A stretch of 64,000 nucleotides of DNA from Laccaria trichodermophora (GCA_018417955.1 JACTVC010000005.1:496001-560000), one strand, 5' to 3'. Shown: positions 1-12,069, counted from the stretch's first letter. The notes: a model not told the origin generated them from the letters alone. Made by a program: numbers and translations.

Positions 1-1583
1 GCAAACGCGAGCCCAAGCAGAAGGGATAACCTCAGTCAGAGATCAACATCAAGCGGAGATTTCGCGTCTAGAATCAACTCTGAGCACTGTTCATGCAGAG
101 TACCACCAACGCCTAGAAAATATGCAATCTGAGAGCAGTCGATTATTGGCCGAAGTGCAAAGTAATCACACTGCTGTCCTAGAAGAACATCGCGAATCAC
201 TCAAGAAAATGCAGACTGAAAACAGTCAACTGCGTGCTGAAGAACAAAGTCGACAGGCCTCCGTTCTTGATGAGCATCGCCAGGCCCTTGATATCATGCG
301 CTCTGAGAGCGATAGATTGCTGACGGAAGAGCAAAACCGCCATTTTGCTGCGCTCGAAGATTTGAAGAGCAAACATTCTGAAGAGTGCCGGACACTCCAG
401 GAGCAGTATGACTCAATCGTCAAGGAGTTGGACGCCCACAAAGTTGGAGCCGAGGAGCTTACTCTGCTTCGTGAGCAAACCCGAGAGACACAGGAGCGCG
501 AGATTGGTATCAAGGGTGATATTATCTCGACCATGGAGCGGCAACTAACAGCCGTTGGTAATGAACGGGATGATTTAGAAGCCGAGGTTGCGAGACTTCG
601 TGCAGATTTAAACAAAACCCGTGGAGAACAGTCCAAACTTATCCAGGAGGCATCAAAGCGTGAATCCCTTGTTCTCGAGCTTGAGCGCCATCGCTCCGTG
701 CTGGCGGAATTGCAGGAGACCCTCCAAAAGGTCAAGGATGAGAAGGACACTCTGCAGACGGAGAAGAATCGGTCTGATTCACTCATTCGCGATCTCCAGG
801 CTCAGATCGCCCGCAGCGCCTCACCTCCTAACGGCGCTCGTTCACCAGATAGAGCCATAGGGTACCCGAGAGGTTCTCTGCCCGCTATCAAACTCCCTCC
901 GCCGACTCCCCCTCCCTCTGTCCCCCCGCCTCCTGCACCTCGCTCAGCCAGTTCACAACATGTCAACGGCGACTCGAACCTTAGCACCTCCTCCCAAGCT
1001 TCTTCCGCCTTCACGTCAGCTTCATCCTCGAGAGAATCGCAGCCTGAGTCGCCATCGACGTCCGTTGGACATGTAACTCCCGTTGGTGCTAATGGCTTTG
1101 GCTCTATTGATCACAAACTCTCTCTAAAAATGGAGCAACAAGCTAAGCAGATTGACGAGCAAGAGGCAATGATTAAGACTCTCAATAAGCAATTAACTCA
1201 TTGCGAGAGTGACCTTCAAACTCACATGGACCTCGTCACCACGCTGGAGACTTCACTCGGTGATTCCGAGAAAAATCGTGAGTTTTTTCTAGCTACATTC
1301 TAATTTTACATTGATCCTTGTGAAAGTGCGAAAGGCGCGCATGCAAGCAACCGAACTAGCACGCGAAAGAGATACGCTTAACAGCAAACTGGAAAGCCTA
1401 CGGAACGAACTGACCGAAGCCAAACGAGAAGTCGTCACTGTCAGAAGATCAGTTGTGGAAGAGAAGCAATCTCTTGAACAACGGCTTGACGAGGAAAGGA
1501 AAGCCAAGGAACGAGCGCGACAACAACTTGATTCACGGATGGAAGAGCTGCAGAAGCGAAAATCCAAATTTGCTTGCCTATAG
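1..1583 (+). CDS. C-terminal part of a long coiled-coil protein, probably kinesin-family (5' partial)
   Basis: The frame is open from base 2, so the gene starts outside the window. The visible part opens with heptad-rich coiled coil in which a segment of roughly 27 residues recurs (E-x-S-R-L-L-x-E ... L-E-E-H-R-x-S-L, at about 120-360). A low-complexity Ser/Pro linker follows, including a proline run near 890-945, and then a second coiled coil ends the protein. A 49-bp intron (1278-1326) joins DSEKN to LRKARMQATELARERD; the protein stops at 1583. This layout (coiled coil, SPP-rich linker, terminal coiled coil) matches the tails of basidiomycete kinesin-like proteins, where the tail serves dimerisation or cargo binding. 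The motor domain is not in the window, so the kinesin assignment is inference; another coiled-coil protein is possible. Confidence 0.6.
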
Positions 1584-1758
1584 CCCTTGGATTCCGACCT
1601 TCCTTTTTCTTGAATCTGTACGACTGCTTCGTTTGCTTATGTCTTTTTATGATTCCTGGAATGTATGTACCCAGGCTGTTGACCTCACACATTAATGTAG
1701 ATACCCTGATTTTTATACTTGACCTTTTGATACCTCCTATGTTTCGAGTGCCGGATAT

Positions 1759-3367
1759 ATGCGTTCCGTGTTCAATGTAGGCCCGGTGATCGACCCGCAT
1801 ATCGAAAAGTCACAACCCAACCAAAATGTCAGAAAAATTGCCTGCACCCCGAAAACCTTATCTCTTGCTGTCCTCGTCTTGACCATGTCTTTGGGGGCCT
1901 CGCCAGCGCCCACCTTACCATGCTTTTCCATGCAAGGCAAAGTAAGCGATTCTCAACCCTTGTCACCTGTCCTCTCTAAAGTTTGCTAGGTGTGCATGGT
2001 TACAGGTGCAGCCAGGGGCTTGGGCTTTGAATTTTGTCGAGCTTTCTTGCAGTCGTATGTCGCCGGAATCCATCAGTTTCTTTCTCACAACCCTCTAATT
2101 ACAGAGGATGCACGTCTTTGGCCGTCTTGGATCTGAAGGATTCTGATTGCAGGGACGCTGCAAAGGAACTTTCAGATTATGCGCGTGGTCAGTGTTTCCA
2201 GCGGAAGTATGGGATTAACTTGAAGGAGACAAACGGTTTTTTGTAATCAAAGATAATAGCGGCTTGCAGAATAAGGACGTTCAAGTCATTGGGATTGAAT
2301 GCGATGTATCATCAGAAGGTTCCGTACAAAATGCACATGGAAAGGTCATGGATACCTTTGGCCGCATTGATTCTGTTGTTGCATCCGCTGGTACACTACG
2401 TTCAACTAGTTCAAAATGGATCCAGCTAAATGGCAGTTGACAGGCATTGTTGAAAACTATTCTGCTTTAGAGTAGGTCATTACTCAGACCAAGCTCTGCC
2501 CTTGACAATCGTCGCAATTTTAGCTATCCCACAGACCGTGTTAAACGACTCTACGACGTCAACGTTCACGGAGTATTCTTTACTGCTCGGGAAGCAGCGC
2601 GTCATATGATACCCCAGGGTGGAGGATCCATCATCCTTGTGTCCAGTATGAGTGCGAATGTGAGTTCGTCGAGTTCCATCCCACTATTCCCTCCGAGTCT
2701 AATGGTCTTCTCGTATCAGATCGTTAATATACCACAAGTTTATACTTTTCCTCCCTCGTTCCGCCGACGTACATTGACGTGATGCTGTTAGTTACAAACG
2801 CCGTACAACTCGTCCAAGGCAGGTGAGTATCTAGACTGACGACAGTCATAAAGGAGGTTCACCGTCATATATGATAGCGGTTAAGCATATGGCGGCGAGC
2901 TTAGCAGTTGAGTGGGCAAAGGACGGTGTTCGAGTGAACAGCTTGAGGTGCGTCTCCGTTCAATTCGGCGCTCAACGATATTTACGTGCAAATGAAGTCC
3001 AGGCTACATGCTAACGAAGCTCACGAAGAGTTTATTGGAAAAGAACCCTGATCTAAAGGTTAGTTGTGAGCCCCTTTCGACGTTCGGACTGCCAGGATGA
3101 ACCATTGTGATAGAAAACCTGGGAGAGCTTGACACCCATGGGCAGAGTGCGTATTAGCACCTATTCTATACATCTATCTTGACCTTTTTTGTATTGCCTC
3201 AAGATGGGTGAGCCCGAAGACCTGGCGGTTCGTTCTACTTATTCCAGTCGCCCAGCCAATTCGCTTATTTAGAGAACTAGGGCGCCATTGTTTTTCTTGC
3301 TAGCGATGCGTCAAAGTTCGTGACTGGTTCCGAAATCCGCGTCGATGGTGGTTATTGTGTTGTCTGA
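1759..3367 (+). CDS. Short-chain dehydrogenase/reductase (SDR), many introns
   Basis: A classical SDR fold can be read across about ten short exons. The Gly-rich nucleotide motif VTGAARGLG starts after an intron at 1942-1989. It is followed by a beta strand ending in LAVLDLKD, the NVHGVFFTAREAARHM helix, the catalytic serine strand SIILVSSMSAN, and YNSSK, the YxxxK catalytic pair. The end, ASDASKFVTGSEIRVDGGY, is typical of the family. It probably oxidises or reduces a small alcohol or ketone with NAD(P)H; the substrate cannot be told. The start is uncertain: ATG 1759 or the in-frame ATG 1888. The boundary of the intron after codon GLY near 2188 is also uncertain. The stop lies only 17-67 bp before the next gene's possible starts. 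Confidence 0.8.
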
Positions 3368-3383
3368 TACCTTTTTTGTATGG

Positions 3384-4650
3384 ATGGATAGGGAAATGGA
3401 TCTAAAAATAGATGTAATTGGTTCCACATTTCTGATGTCGACAACTGCAAGTATTGCTTCCAATTATCCCACTCACTCTCAAACCAGCGCTCAAAAGTCT
3501 CCCTCGACATTCGAATTCACGAAACGGAAGCGATGGGCAGATCTACTCGCAGCAGAACTCGTCGACGCCGTCACTTTTATTCTGTCACCAACCAGCAAAA
3601 TCCTATACTGTGGAACATCCGTCACTGAGCTGCTGGGCTGGAGGAGCAGCGATCTCATCGACTGTGATTTCACAGATTTCATCAGATGTATTGAACAGAT
3701 TCCTGTCCTCTTACTGTCCTTCATTGAATTTTCTAGATGCAGAACAAGACGACTTCTTGCGCAATTTCAGGCAATGTCTTGAGGCAAACTTTGAATTCCT
3801 TCTCCAAGTTCACTTGCGATGCAGAGAATCTCTGCCTGCTTTGCCCTCGACACCCAGAGAGGTCCTCTTTGAACTGAAAGGCTACTCGCACTATATACTC
3901 GAGCACGGAACGGACTGTACTTGCGTCTTGATGGTGGCCAAGCCGCTGATAAGTCGGAACACAACCACGTAAGTTCCTTCAAGGTTCTCTCGTACGAGAA
4001 GTTCAACAATAATTCCTAGGTTGAGAACTTATATAGAGCTGACGGTGGAAAATGAACGGCTAAAGTCAAAGGTGGAGGGGTTAAAAAGCATTGTTGCATC
4101 CCAGCCTGCATTAGCCGACCCTCCTTCGAGCACAGTGAATTCGATGTATGCGACGTCCATGATGGGCCCGCCAATGATACCCCCAGCTTCTATGGATCCT
4201 CCCACTTTGTACTACGTTGCGTCGAATCCGTCCACCTCTGCGTTGGGCGACACAAAAGGCACAAAGGATTACAGCGCCGATACCTTCCATGGCTCTGAGT
4301 CTATCCCAGCCAGCAGCAGCATAGACGATGATGTAGGAGACGGTGCGAAGAGGAAGAAGGTGAATTTAACACCATACTTTACCTTGGTGATGAAGCTAAC
4401 GACCACCAACAGCTCAAGAAAGGCAATGGGGCGGAACAATATGTCTGCATCACATGTGGACGCACTGATTCGCCTGAATGGCGCAAAGTAAGTCGTTTCG
4501 TTTCTTTATAGCTTTTCTATTAATCAAGTCTTGTTGTAGGGACCTCTTGGTCCCAAAACTCTATGCAACGCATGTGGGCTGAGGTGGGCAAAACAGGTAC
4601 GAAAGGTTGATGAGCCAGGGGATGGGTCAGCGGCGCCGCCGTCTTGTTGA
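3384..4650 (+). CDS. wc-2: White-collar-2-like GATA transcription factor with PAS domain
   Basis: The N-terminal part carries the WC-2 type PAS region ([17 protein letters not shown], then [14 protein letters not shown]). After introns at 3688-3736, 3969-4019, 4360-4412 and 4488-4539, a single GATA zinc finger follows: C-I-T-C, 18 residues, C-N-A-C, split by the last intron after SPEWRK. The protein ends shortly after the finger. In fungi WC-2 pairs with the blue-light receptor WC-1 through the PAS domains and activates light-induced genes; agaricomycetes use it for fruiting and photomorphogenesis. No LOV domain is present, which separates it from WC-1. Start candidates are ATG 3384, 3396 and 3435. 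The gene follows the SDR on the same strand with almost no spacer. Confidence 0.88.
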
Positions 4651-4733
4651 GGGATGTGTAGATAAAATATTCCAATAATAAATTTCATTACCTCTTTCAA
4701 CCACCGCAGTAGTTGACTGACAGTCCTCTGCAT

Positions 4734-6138
4734 ATGGCTCCCCAAGTTTTTACTCTGGCTCAAACGCCAATTACCTCGCACGTATTCAGTGCGGATCGTA
4801 GCCGTTGGTCTTCTATCGGAATTTCATATACTGGCACTTGAATGACGATATATCCATAGAACTGGCTGTCAGCTTGAATAGCAACGATGCGCAGATATTT
4901 TCCAGCAACGGCCAAGAGTGGGTTCCTATGGAGATTCTCTCAGAGGCACGCGCTCTCAGCACTTTCTCTCCTTGACCCATCTCATTGGTTCGTAGCATGA
5001 CAAGCTGATCACTTCCATCGATTGGGCGCCGAATTCTAACCGCATCGTGACTTGTTCTCAAGATCGCAATGCGTACGTCTGGCAGGAGACACCCGACCCG
5101 GATACGGGAAAACTAGTGTGGAAGCCCACCCTCGTTCTGCTTAGGATTAACAGAGCAGCGACCCATGTCAAATGGAGCCCTCTGGAGGATAAATTCGCCG
5201 TGGCGAGTGGTGCACGGTACGACGTCTTTTCTGTCGAGACTAATGGGATTCACTTAATGGCCTACCAGTGCGATAGCTATTTGCTCGTTTGATCCCGAGA
5301 ACAACTGGTGGGTATCAAAGCTACTGAAGAAACCTATCCGGTCCACCGTACTCTCCATTGACTGGCACCCCAATAATGTCCTTCTTGCTGCTGGAAGTGC
5401 AGACATGAAAGCCCGTGTCTTTTCAGCTTACATCAAGGAGGTTGATGAGCGACCGGCGGCGACTGTATGGGGTTCGAAGCTCCCCTTCAATACCGTTTGC
5501 GGAGAGTACACCAGTCCTGCTGGTGGCTGGGTGCACGCGGTGGGATTCTCGCCATCCGGCGATGTCCTAGCCTTTGCAAGTAAGATCGTCGTCGAGTACA
5601 TGGTAGAATGAGAGACTCATGGACATCTACAGGTCATGATAGTTCGATCAGCATCGTCTACCCCGGCGGGCCAGTTGTTCACAACATTCGCATGCAATCG
5701 TTGCCATTTGTCACCTTGACCTGGACGTCGGAAGATGTGATCGTCGCTGCGGGGCATGATTGCCGCCCCATTGTTTTCTCCGGTTCAGAAGCAGGCTGGC
5801 AGGAGGCGGGGACGCTTGACGATTCGACGGCACCCAAATCAGCGGAACCTCGACCAGGCGTTGGCGGCGTTGGGCGTCTCAAGACTGGTGCCTTTGCAAC
5901 GTTCCGTGATGCTGACAGTCGAGGACAATCTAGCATTTCTGGTGGTGGATCACAGTTGACGAATACCAAGCTTTTGACGATTCATCAAAATACAATCACT
6001 AACATTCGACCGTATGAAGTGAGGGGTAACGAGGTAACTAAAGTGAGCACATCGGGGGTAGATGGAATGCTGGTGATTTGGGACGTGAATGCCGTCACTG
6101 GATTGAGTGGACGGCTAGGAAGTGCCCAATTGAGATAG
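4734..6138 (+). CDS. ARPC1: Arp2/3 complex subunit 1 (ARPC1/p40), WD40 protein
   Basis: A WD40 beta-propeller with the ARPC1 signature order: [74 protein letters not shown], a diverged insert, and a C-terminal [11 protein letters not shown] blade. ARPC1 helps the Arp2/3 complex nucleate branched actin filaments at sites of polar growth and endocytosis. Introns are at 4798-4859, 4946-4995, 5217-5268 and 5580-5632. The second has a GC donor (GCACGC...TAG): reading through it meets a stop, no GT donor fits, and removing it gives EILSE/HDKLITS in frame. The coding sequence is otherwise uninterrupted to the stop at 6138. Confidence 0.93.
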
Positions 6139-6726
6139 ATAGACGGTATAATACAATGTACTAGTGTCTGATGGTGGTATCGTTGGAATCGTTGTAGTAT
6201 CCTTGTGAAGGGTCTGGAGGTGGTTGCTCGTTGATAACGCCCCAGACAGAGGCTTTGAACTAGACTACGAATCAGTGATTCGTTCTTGAGATAAAAAAAG
6301 TCAACTTGCGAGTGTCAATACGAGACCCATTTTCTTTTCCAAAAGACGTAAATGGGGCAAGATGTCATTATCTGGCTGTTGATTTAAAGAACGAGTCTTT
6401 TGTGTGAGCTATGGAAGATTGAGTGTAGTAGTACTAGTGGTAAAAGATATGCATACGAGATTGAGATGCTGAGCTAGCTTTGCATACTCCCAAAGAACCT
6501 CTGATTCTATAGGTGAGAGTGCAGGATGACCGTCGTATGGATTCATGATTGGTCACCTGACGTGATAAAAGACAATAAGCGGTTTCCTGGATACTATACT
6601 GTAACTGTTTTTAACAATAACGACGGCATTCTGCGAGATTTCAATTATGAACGGCGCCTGAGATCTTAAAAGGATGGACTGAACGATTCCTGCTCGTTTA
6701 TCGAACGCCGCGGGTCTGGCCATAGT
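6139..6726. other. Intergenic region, no feature recognised
   Basis: About 590 bp between the ARPC1 stop and the next gene's start on the same strand. It should hold the ARPC1 3' UTR and the promoter of the BTB-like gene. I see no open frame with coding character, no tRNA and no clear repeat. Confidence 0.5.
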
Positions 6727-7684
6727 ATGTCTTCTTTTATCCCAAGACCTTTTCCCCCTCTTTCCCTAGGAGACGTTCCAATCGAGTATATCACCCAACA
6801 ATTACATGCTCTCGCTCCCCAGTACTGGGACAAACCAGAAACAGCAGATTGTACAATAAGTACGTCCTAATTTTATTGTTCCATCTCCTTACTCACTCAC
6901 ATCCTCTACTAGTTGTCCCTATACCTCATCTCGACCCTTCCTCAACACCTTTTGACCAAGCCCACTCCTTCACTACTTCCTATGAGCCTCAGCCTTCCTC
7001 TGCAGGACGGAGAGCGACTCAGCCTCCATTAAATGCTGTCCCACGGATCTCTCTTGAAGTTCGTCCTTCATCGTCTCTTCGTTCTATCCCAATTAATTTC
7101 TTTCTCAGCTGCACATGGATTTCCTCTCCGCACATTCCACGTATCTGCGAGGCTTATTCAGCGGCGCTTGCCCGCTTGATCTCATGTTCTCCCCCACTCC
7201 CCCAACCTCCACCTCTTCCATCCCAGCGAACCGTCTCCCCCGCTTGATGCCCTGCTCTCCTGATCACCCTGTCCTCTTTCTCCCCGTCCCCGATCCCTCC
7301 TCGTTCCATCTTCTGGTCCATTGGATGTACTTTGGCGATACTAGCTATATTGGTGATTGCCTCCATCAAGGCATCATTCAATGGGAGGGCATCGCTCGGA
7401 ATGTCGAATACCTTGGTCTTCCCTCCGACATCAAGGTGTTCCTGAGTCACTGGTACGACACTTGGCTAAACCCAGATGCCGAGAGGGCAGTCGCCAGCGA
7501 CGAGGACTCTGATTCCGACACCGCATGCAGTGATTCTGACGACGACGACACTTGCTCATTATCTCCATCAGAGCTAGATCAACCCGTTGTAACAGACCTC
7601 CATGACGAAAAAGTGCCCTGCAGAGGCAGAACACGAGCAACCCGCCCCTTGTCTTTCCAGTCTGCGAGAACTCCCAGCCTTTGA
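6727..7684 (+). CDS. BTB/POZ-like protein of a basidiomycete-specific family
   Basis: Three exons (introns 6860-6912 and 7059-7108). The first encodes MSSFIPRPFPPLSLGD and leads into TADCTIIVPIPH, which looks like the first strand of a BTB fold. After the second intron come DFLSAHSTYLRGLFSGA, then HPVLFLPVPDPSSFHLLVHW and a conserved Trp-Glu-Gly-Ile-Ala-Arg-Asn-Val-Glu-Tyr helix. The tail is acidic (runs of Asp/Ser, about 7500-7560) and then basic. The pattern 'hydrophobic strand, YLRGLFSG, then a helix with position-dependent size limit' fits BTB-like domains that mediate protein interaction. I recognise it as a conserved agaricomycete type but cannot name a function. Confidence 0.7.
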
Positions 7685-8589
7685 TGCCCAGCCCCTTTTT
7701 TGTAGGGCATCACCGAAATCTAACCTTCGAAACCTGTTTTTTTTTATTAAAACCCGTTTGGACCTTCGCACGTTATCCTTATTCCTCTTGTTATTTTACG
7801 GCTGCAAGAGGTCTTTCATCACTCTCCTTTCAGCGTTGTTTTTCCCATCTGGACAGCCCTCGCAGCTTTTGTCTGACGCCGCTCATTGCCTTCTTTCGCC
7901 CTTCTTTTTTTTTTGCATTGCAATGCTAGAATGGGAAAATATCTTTTTATATTATCATACCTTGGTAAGCTTTGCGTACACGCACCCTTCGGCTTGTTTG
8001 TTGTAACACATACGTATATTATCAATTTGTCTGTCCTTAACAATAAAGTTGACGATCCTTGAGACCCAGGCACAAAAATTCTACCATCCAATTGTTCTTT
8101 CAACTTTTTTGGCTGATGCGATAAAGTTCTGTCAGACATGTGAAATCATGCCTTCAACCCCTGCAGGAGAAAGACAATAGACGAGTTGTTGGAGGTTGTT
8201 GGGCAGGAATCATGGGTTTGATCGACATTTCACATCTTTGGCGTCCTCAGGCTCCTTAGGTTTCTTCGGGAGTAGAAGTGTCGCCGAGTGTCGCCGCAGG
8301 TGCCTTGAAAGCAAGACGTTGACGTGATGCATGCAAGCTCGGTAGATGAAAAAAGGTTGCGTGATTGTCAGAAGATCAGGGGCATTGGGTTCGGAACGCG
8401 CGGGACAACAACTTGATTACAATCCGCTCATCGGATTGTCACCCTTTGATTAGATAGTGTCAACGACTGGAGAAAAAAAAACTGGGCAATAAATATGCGA
8501 GAGAATACAACAGCTTTTGAGTTATCTGTTCAAAAAAAAGATCAAAAAGACGCGTCTTGTGTTTGAGCTACACCAACTTACCATCAACA
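7685..8589. other. Convergent intergenic region with 3' UTRs
   Basis: About 900 bp between the convergent ends of the BTB-like gene and the AGC kinase. The left half is pyrimidine-rich with long T runs and holds AATAAA at 8042-8047, a plausible poly(A) signal for the BTB-like gene. A 12-bp perfect palindrome, GCATTGCAATGC, lies at 7915-7926. Open frames here are T-rich and lack family signal. No other feature is visible. Confidence 0.5.
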
Positions 8590-10131
8590 TTATATCATTG
8601 GCGGCTCAGGAAATCGGTTGTCGTGAGCGTGGTGAATTGACGGATAGATTACATTGAGCCCCGGAACCTCCCTTGACTTTGGAAGGGGGTGTGCTTGCCA
8701 AGTCTTCATAAGCACATTCGCGGGTGGTATGATTGGAGCCTGGTCAAACCTGGCTTGAACCTTCGTGGTACGGTGGCAGGAAGAATAATGTTTGACTCAC
8801 AATGTATCGCCTGGATTTCATCATTCGCCAGTTGACATTTTCAAGCCAGGGATGGTCATAGACGGCTTCAACGCCTTTCGCACCAAGTCGTTTCTCAGCA
8901 TCCACAGTAAGAAGTTCACTAATAATCGCCTTCAGTTTTTTGCCCAGCTTGATATCGGGAGGCCAGCTGAATTCGCCCCTCACAATCCGGTGGTATGCTT
9001 CAACAAATGTTTCCACTTGATAAAAGGCCTAAATATGTTGCAAAGTGAGTTAGGTGGACGGCGCGCGCATTCTGACCGCGAGATACTAACAACTTTACGA
9101 GTGACCATCTCATAGAGAACACAGCCACTGGCCCACCAATCCCGCGCTAGGCGAAGCTCCTCTTCCAAAGGCATGTCTTGCCGACCCTCTGGAGACATAT
9201 ATATGGGTGTTCCCTGCGAAAGCCAGTTGGTAAGGTCATCTGCTTTCGAGGATGAGCCGAAATCGGTAAGGACAAGATAGCCGTCTCTGGCTACGAGGAT
9301 GTTTTCTGGCTTGATATCACGGTGGACGATGTCTTCCTTTTCTAAAAAAGCTAGCGCGCATACGATGTTCGAAAAATAGAAAGACGCAGTCGCCGAGTCG
9401 AAGGGGGCGTGGTGCTGGATCAGAGAATGTAGCGTGCCACATGGAATGGCTTCTTGCATGAGATAGAGATTGCGAGAGTCGTCCAAAGCGTTAACAACTC
9501 CAACGATAAATGGGTTCCAGTCTATGCCGACAAGCTTGATACGTTCAATGTCCTTTTCTTCCATATGGGCGCGCACCTACAAATTGCAAATGCTGATAAG
9601 ATACAGACTCGACAAGTATAACAAAAACACTGACATAGAGTTGAGAATGATTACGCTGATACTTCTTGCGCACCACCTTCAGCGCAAAGCATGCGCCTGG
9701 TTTATCAAGGGGATGTGTCTTCCGCTTCGCGCGAACCAGGTAAACCATTCCCTGGGCACCAACACCTGTAGCAAACAATGAGGAAAGTCAAGAAATGGGA
9801 CGGTGGCTTTCATACCCAAGCTTCTGATAAGGTCGAGATCCTTGAGAGTCAAGGAAGGTGCACGAGGTTCAGACGGTCTAATGAGGTTGGGATCTGGCGA
9901 GCGATGAAACTAGAAATGCGCGTTAGCATCGCCGCAATGGTAAGTTTTGAATCTTTTTCGCACTTCGGGAACAACACTTTTCAGATATTCGGCCAGAAAA
10001 GGTTGGCCATACTCGGAGGCTAAGATCTCGGTTTCGCCATCGAAGCGGTGTCTTCGAGCGGAGCCAGATGGCGGAGAACTAGATTCAAGACGGGCTGCTC
10101 GAGTAGACGTTGTGTTTCGGAGGGGTGCCAT
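8590..10131 (-). CDS. AGC-family serine/threonine protein kinase
   Basis: A complete kinase domain spread over several exons: Gly-rich loop GVGAQGMVYLVRAKR, VAIK-type lysine in FALKVVRKKY, catalytic loop HRDIKPENIL, DFG motif followed by SSSK, activation-loop end GTPIYMSPEG, then ARDWWASGCVLYEMVT and the C-lobe helices ending DAEKRLGAKG. The insert RDWW and the DFG-S-x-S-K pattern resemble AGC kinases. After the kinase domain, a 40-bp intron (8761-8800) leads to a last exon that stays open for 56 codons (VQARFDQAPIIPP ... PEPPMI) and looks like the AGC C-terminal tail. The N-terminal exon starts at 10131 and is Ser/Arg-rich. The substrate is unknown; assignment to PKA, S6K or PDK1 subgroups is not possible from sequence alone. 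Confidence 0.82.
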
Positions 10132-10649
10132 GAAGAAGCGCGAAGAGTGGGGTATCCAATTTCGAATGGTTATTTAAACAAATCTCGCATTGACCTGCGA
10201 CTTCGGTGGCCACCATCAAACCATTGTTCTACCAAAACTGCATTACCGTGAAAGCATTAGCAAGCAATTTGAAATGGCAATCCATATCGACTTACCAAGT
10301 TTTCCCGTAGTATGCGCCAACATGGAACATGAATCGTAAACCGAGTGTCAAGGGGGTTTTGAGCGTTTCCCTTTACCTGAAGGCTAGTAGTACATAGATG
10401 GTGTTGAAGAGGTTGTCACATGACATGTAGATCACTTTAGTTGGTACGCGAATGGCGCTCGTACGAGCGAGGAGTCGAACCTCGTTTCTACCCTTCGAAA
10501 GTTAGGCTGGACCATCAGCAAGCCTTCCAGAGCCGAAGCCCCAAGAATTGTTATTCTCCAGTCTCGACTGTAGGGATGCTATGCCTTCAGTAATTGGCCT
10601 AAGCTGTTTGCTGACACTTTAGTAGCCGCAGTCCATGTGAAGTCCACGT
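10132..10649. other. Divergent intergenic region between the kinase and IPK1
   Basis: About 520 bp that must contain both divergent promoters. It holds a 14-bp perfect palindrome (10456-10469, CGCTCGTACGAGCG) that overlaps a 5-bp-stem, 7-nt-loop hairpin at 10468-10484. Read on the minus strand, the hairpin resembles a tRNA T-arm with a perfect B-box (GGTTCGACTCC). No complete tRNA can be folded around it. Nothing else was recognised. Confidence 0.5.
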
Positions 10650-12069
10650 ATGGCGAATATACTGAAAACTCATCCGAGCGACTGGAAGTATGTATCAGAA
10701 GGCGGGGCCACGATAGTCCTTTCTTACATCGGGCCATCGCGAATACCCTTCGATGGAAAGGTTTTGAGGCTGAGGAAATCCAAGCGTCAGCATTCAGAGG
10801 TTGTCGACCAGTTGCGAGACTCATGTCTGGATGAGGAGCCGGACGATCCGACAGTCGATTTTCAATCAAAATGTATGGCAAGGCTTATCCCACCAGAACA
10901 CTTGCCTGAGCTCGAGACCGTCCTTCTTGACGGTTATTGGTTGGAACAACTTACCTTACTTCAGGATCCTCATCGTCCTCAGAGTCGAAGAGAGGAGGAT
11001 GGCATTGACTTGACCAGGCAAAAGGGAGTGTTGGCTACGGACTTGATTGGAGGAAATGAGCTGTCAGTTGAGATCAAGGTTTGTACTCATTATTGAGGGT
11101 TATTCCTTGTTGCAACCATTGACCATTCTATGTTGCTATAGCCAAAGTGGGGGTTCTTACCCCAACCCGCGCATCTTTCGCTGGATACTGGTCACATAAA
11201 ATTGCGGACATGCCGATTCTGCATGCACAACCACCTTCGTGCTCAAAGAGGTCAAAGCCTGCCGATGGACTATTGTCCGCTTGATCTGTTCTCAGGTGAC
11301 ATCAATCGTGTTTCAAAGGCTATCAGTATTCTGTGGGACTCTTGGTTCAAGAGCGAAGGTACAATCAATAATCTCAAGATTTTTGCCCATGGAAAGCTTT
11401 TACATCCCTCTCAAGTATGTTCCCCGCCCATCTGGGCAGTTCACGTAACCTCATTATCAGGTCAACGAGATACTTTCCGATCCCAGTGATACTTCAGGGA
11501 GTTTGCATCATATAAAAAGCGCTTTTACATCGACTCTACTATGCTGTTTGATGCAGACACCAGTCCTCCATATTTTATCCAAGCTTCAACGAACCCTTGA
11601 TGCTCTTGACATCGAAGGCCTATCCAGTCTTTGGCGTCGCACACTATTATCTCATCCCTCCTTGGGTTCGGAGTCAGTGCCAGCCATTCCGTTGGGCGTC
11701 AGCTCTCCGTTTTTGTCGTCGCCAGAGCCCAATATAATCGATTGGGAGACCTTTATTGACAGTTTTCTGTCGCCGTTCAGTTCTGGCTTGGACCACCTAC
11801 AGCCAAAGGCTGAGAACATTCGCTATTACCTCCTTGCCTATTTACTCTCCGCGACCGTCAAAGACTGCTCTATCATTGTTCGTACCGACCTCTTACAACT
11901 CGGGAAGACTTCCTCCAAGCGTAAAAATACGGATTCTGTGACGGTGATTGATTTGGATCCGAAAAAGATGGACAAATTGAATAAATGGGAAAAGTTGGAT
12001 GCAGAAATTGTAAACGCCTATTCTAACAACGGGGGCAGCAAGATTTGTATTGATGCTTGGCGAGGATGA
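10650..12069 (+). CDS. IPK1: Inositol-pentakisphosphate 2-kinase
   Basis: Makes phytate (InsP6) by phosphorylating the 2-OH of InsP5, which in fungi supports mRNA export and phosphate signalling. Family motifs appear in order: GGATIVLSYIG near the start, EIKPKWGFLP across the first intron (11079-11141), CRFCMHNHLRAQRG, YCPLDLFSGD, and near the C terminus SVTVIDLDPKKMDKL with IDLDPK as the metal-binding region. The second intron is 11415-11460. ATG 10650 is the first ATG in frame and starts MANILKTHPSDWKYVSEGG, which matches the usual N-terminal beta-hairpin. The protein is about 440 residues, a normal length for the basidiomycete enzyme. No break is seen. Confidence 0.9.

Noticed and set aside
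226..786. A 186-codon minus-strand frame
   Set aside because: Shadow of the coiled-coil gene on the plus strand; Ser/Arg-rich composition without motifs is typical of such shadows.
7602..8006. A 134-codon frame after the BTB-like gene
   Set aside because: T-rich, contains runs of Phe/Leu without motifs, overlaps the BTB-like stop and its poly(A) signal region; looks like 3' UTR.
10456..10484. Possible tRNA (T-arm-like hairpin with B-box on the minus strand)
   Set aside because: No pairing acceptor half (GTACGAG) and no D-arm or A-box at the right distance; only an isolated hairpin and a palindrome remain.
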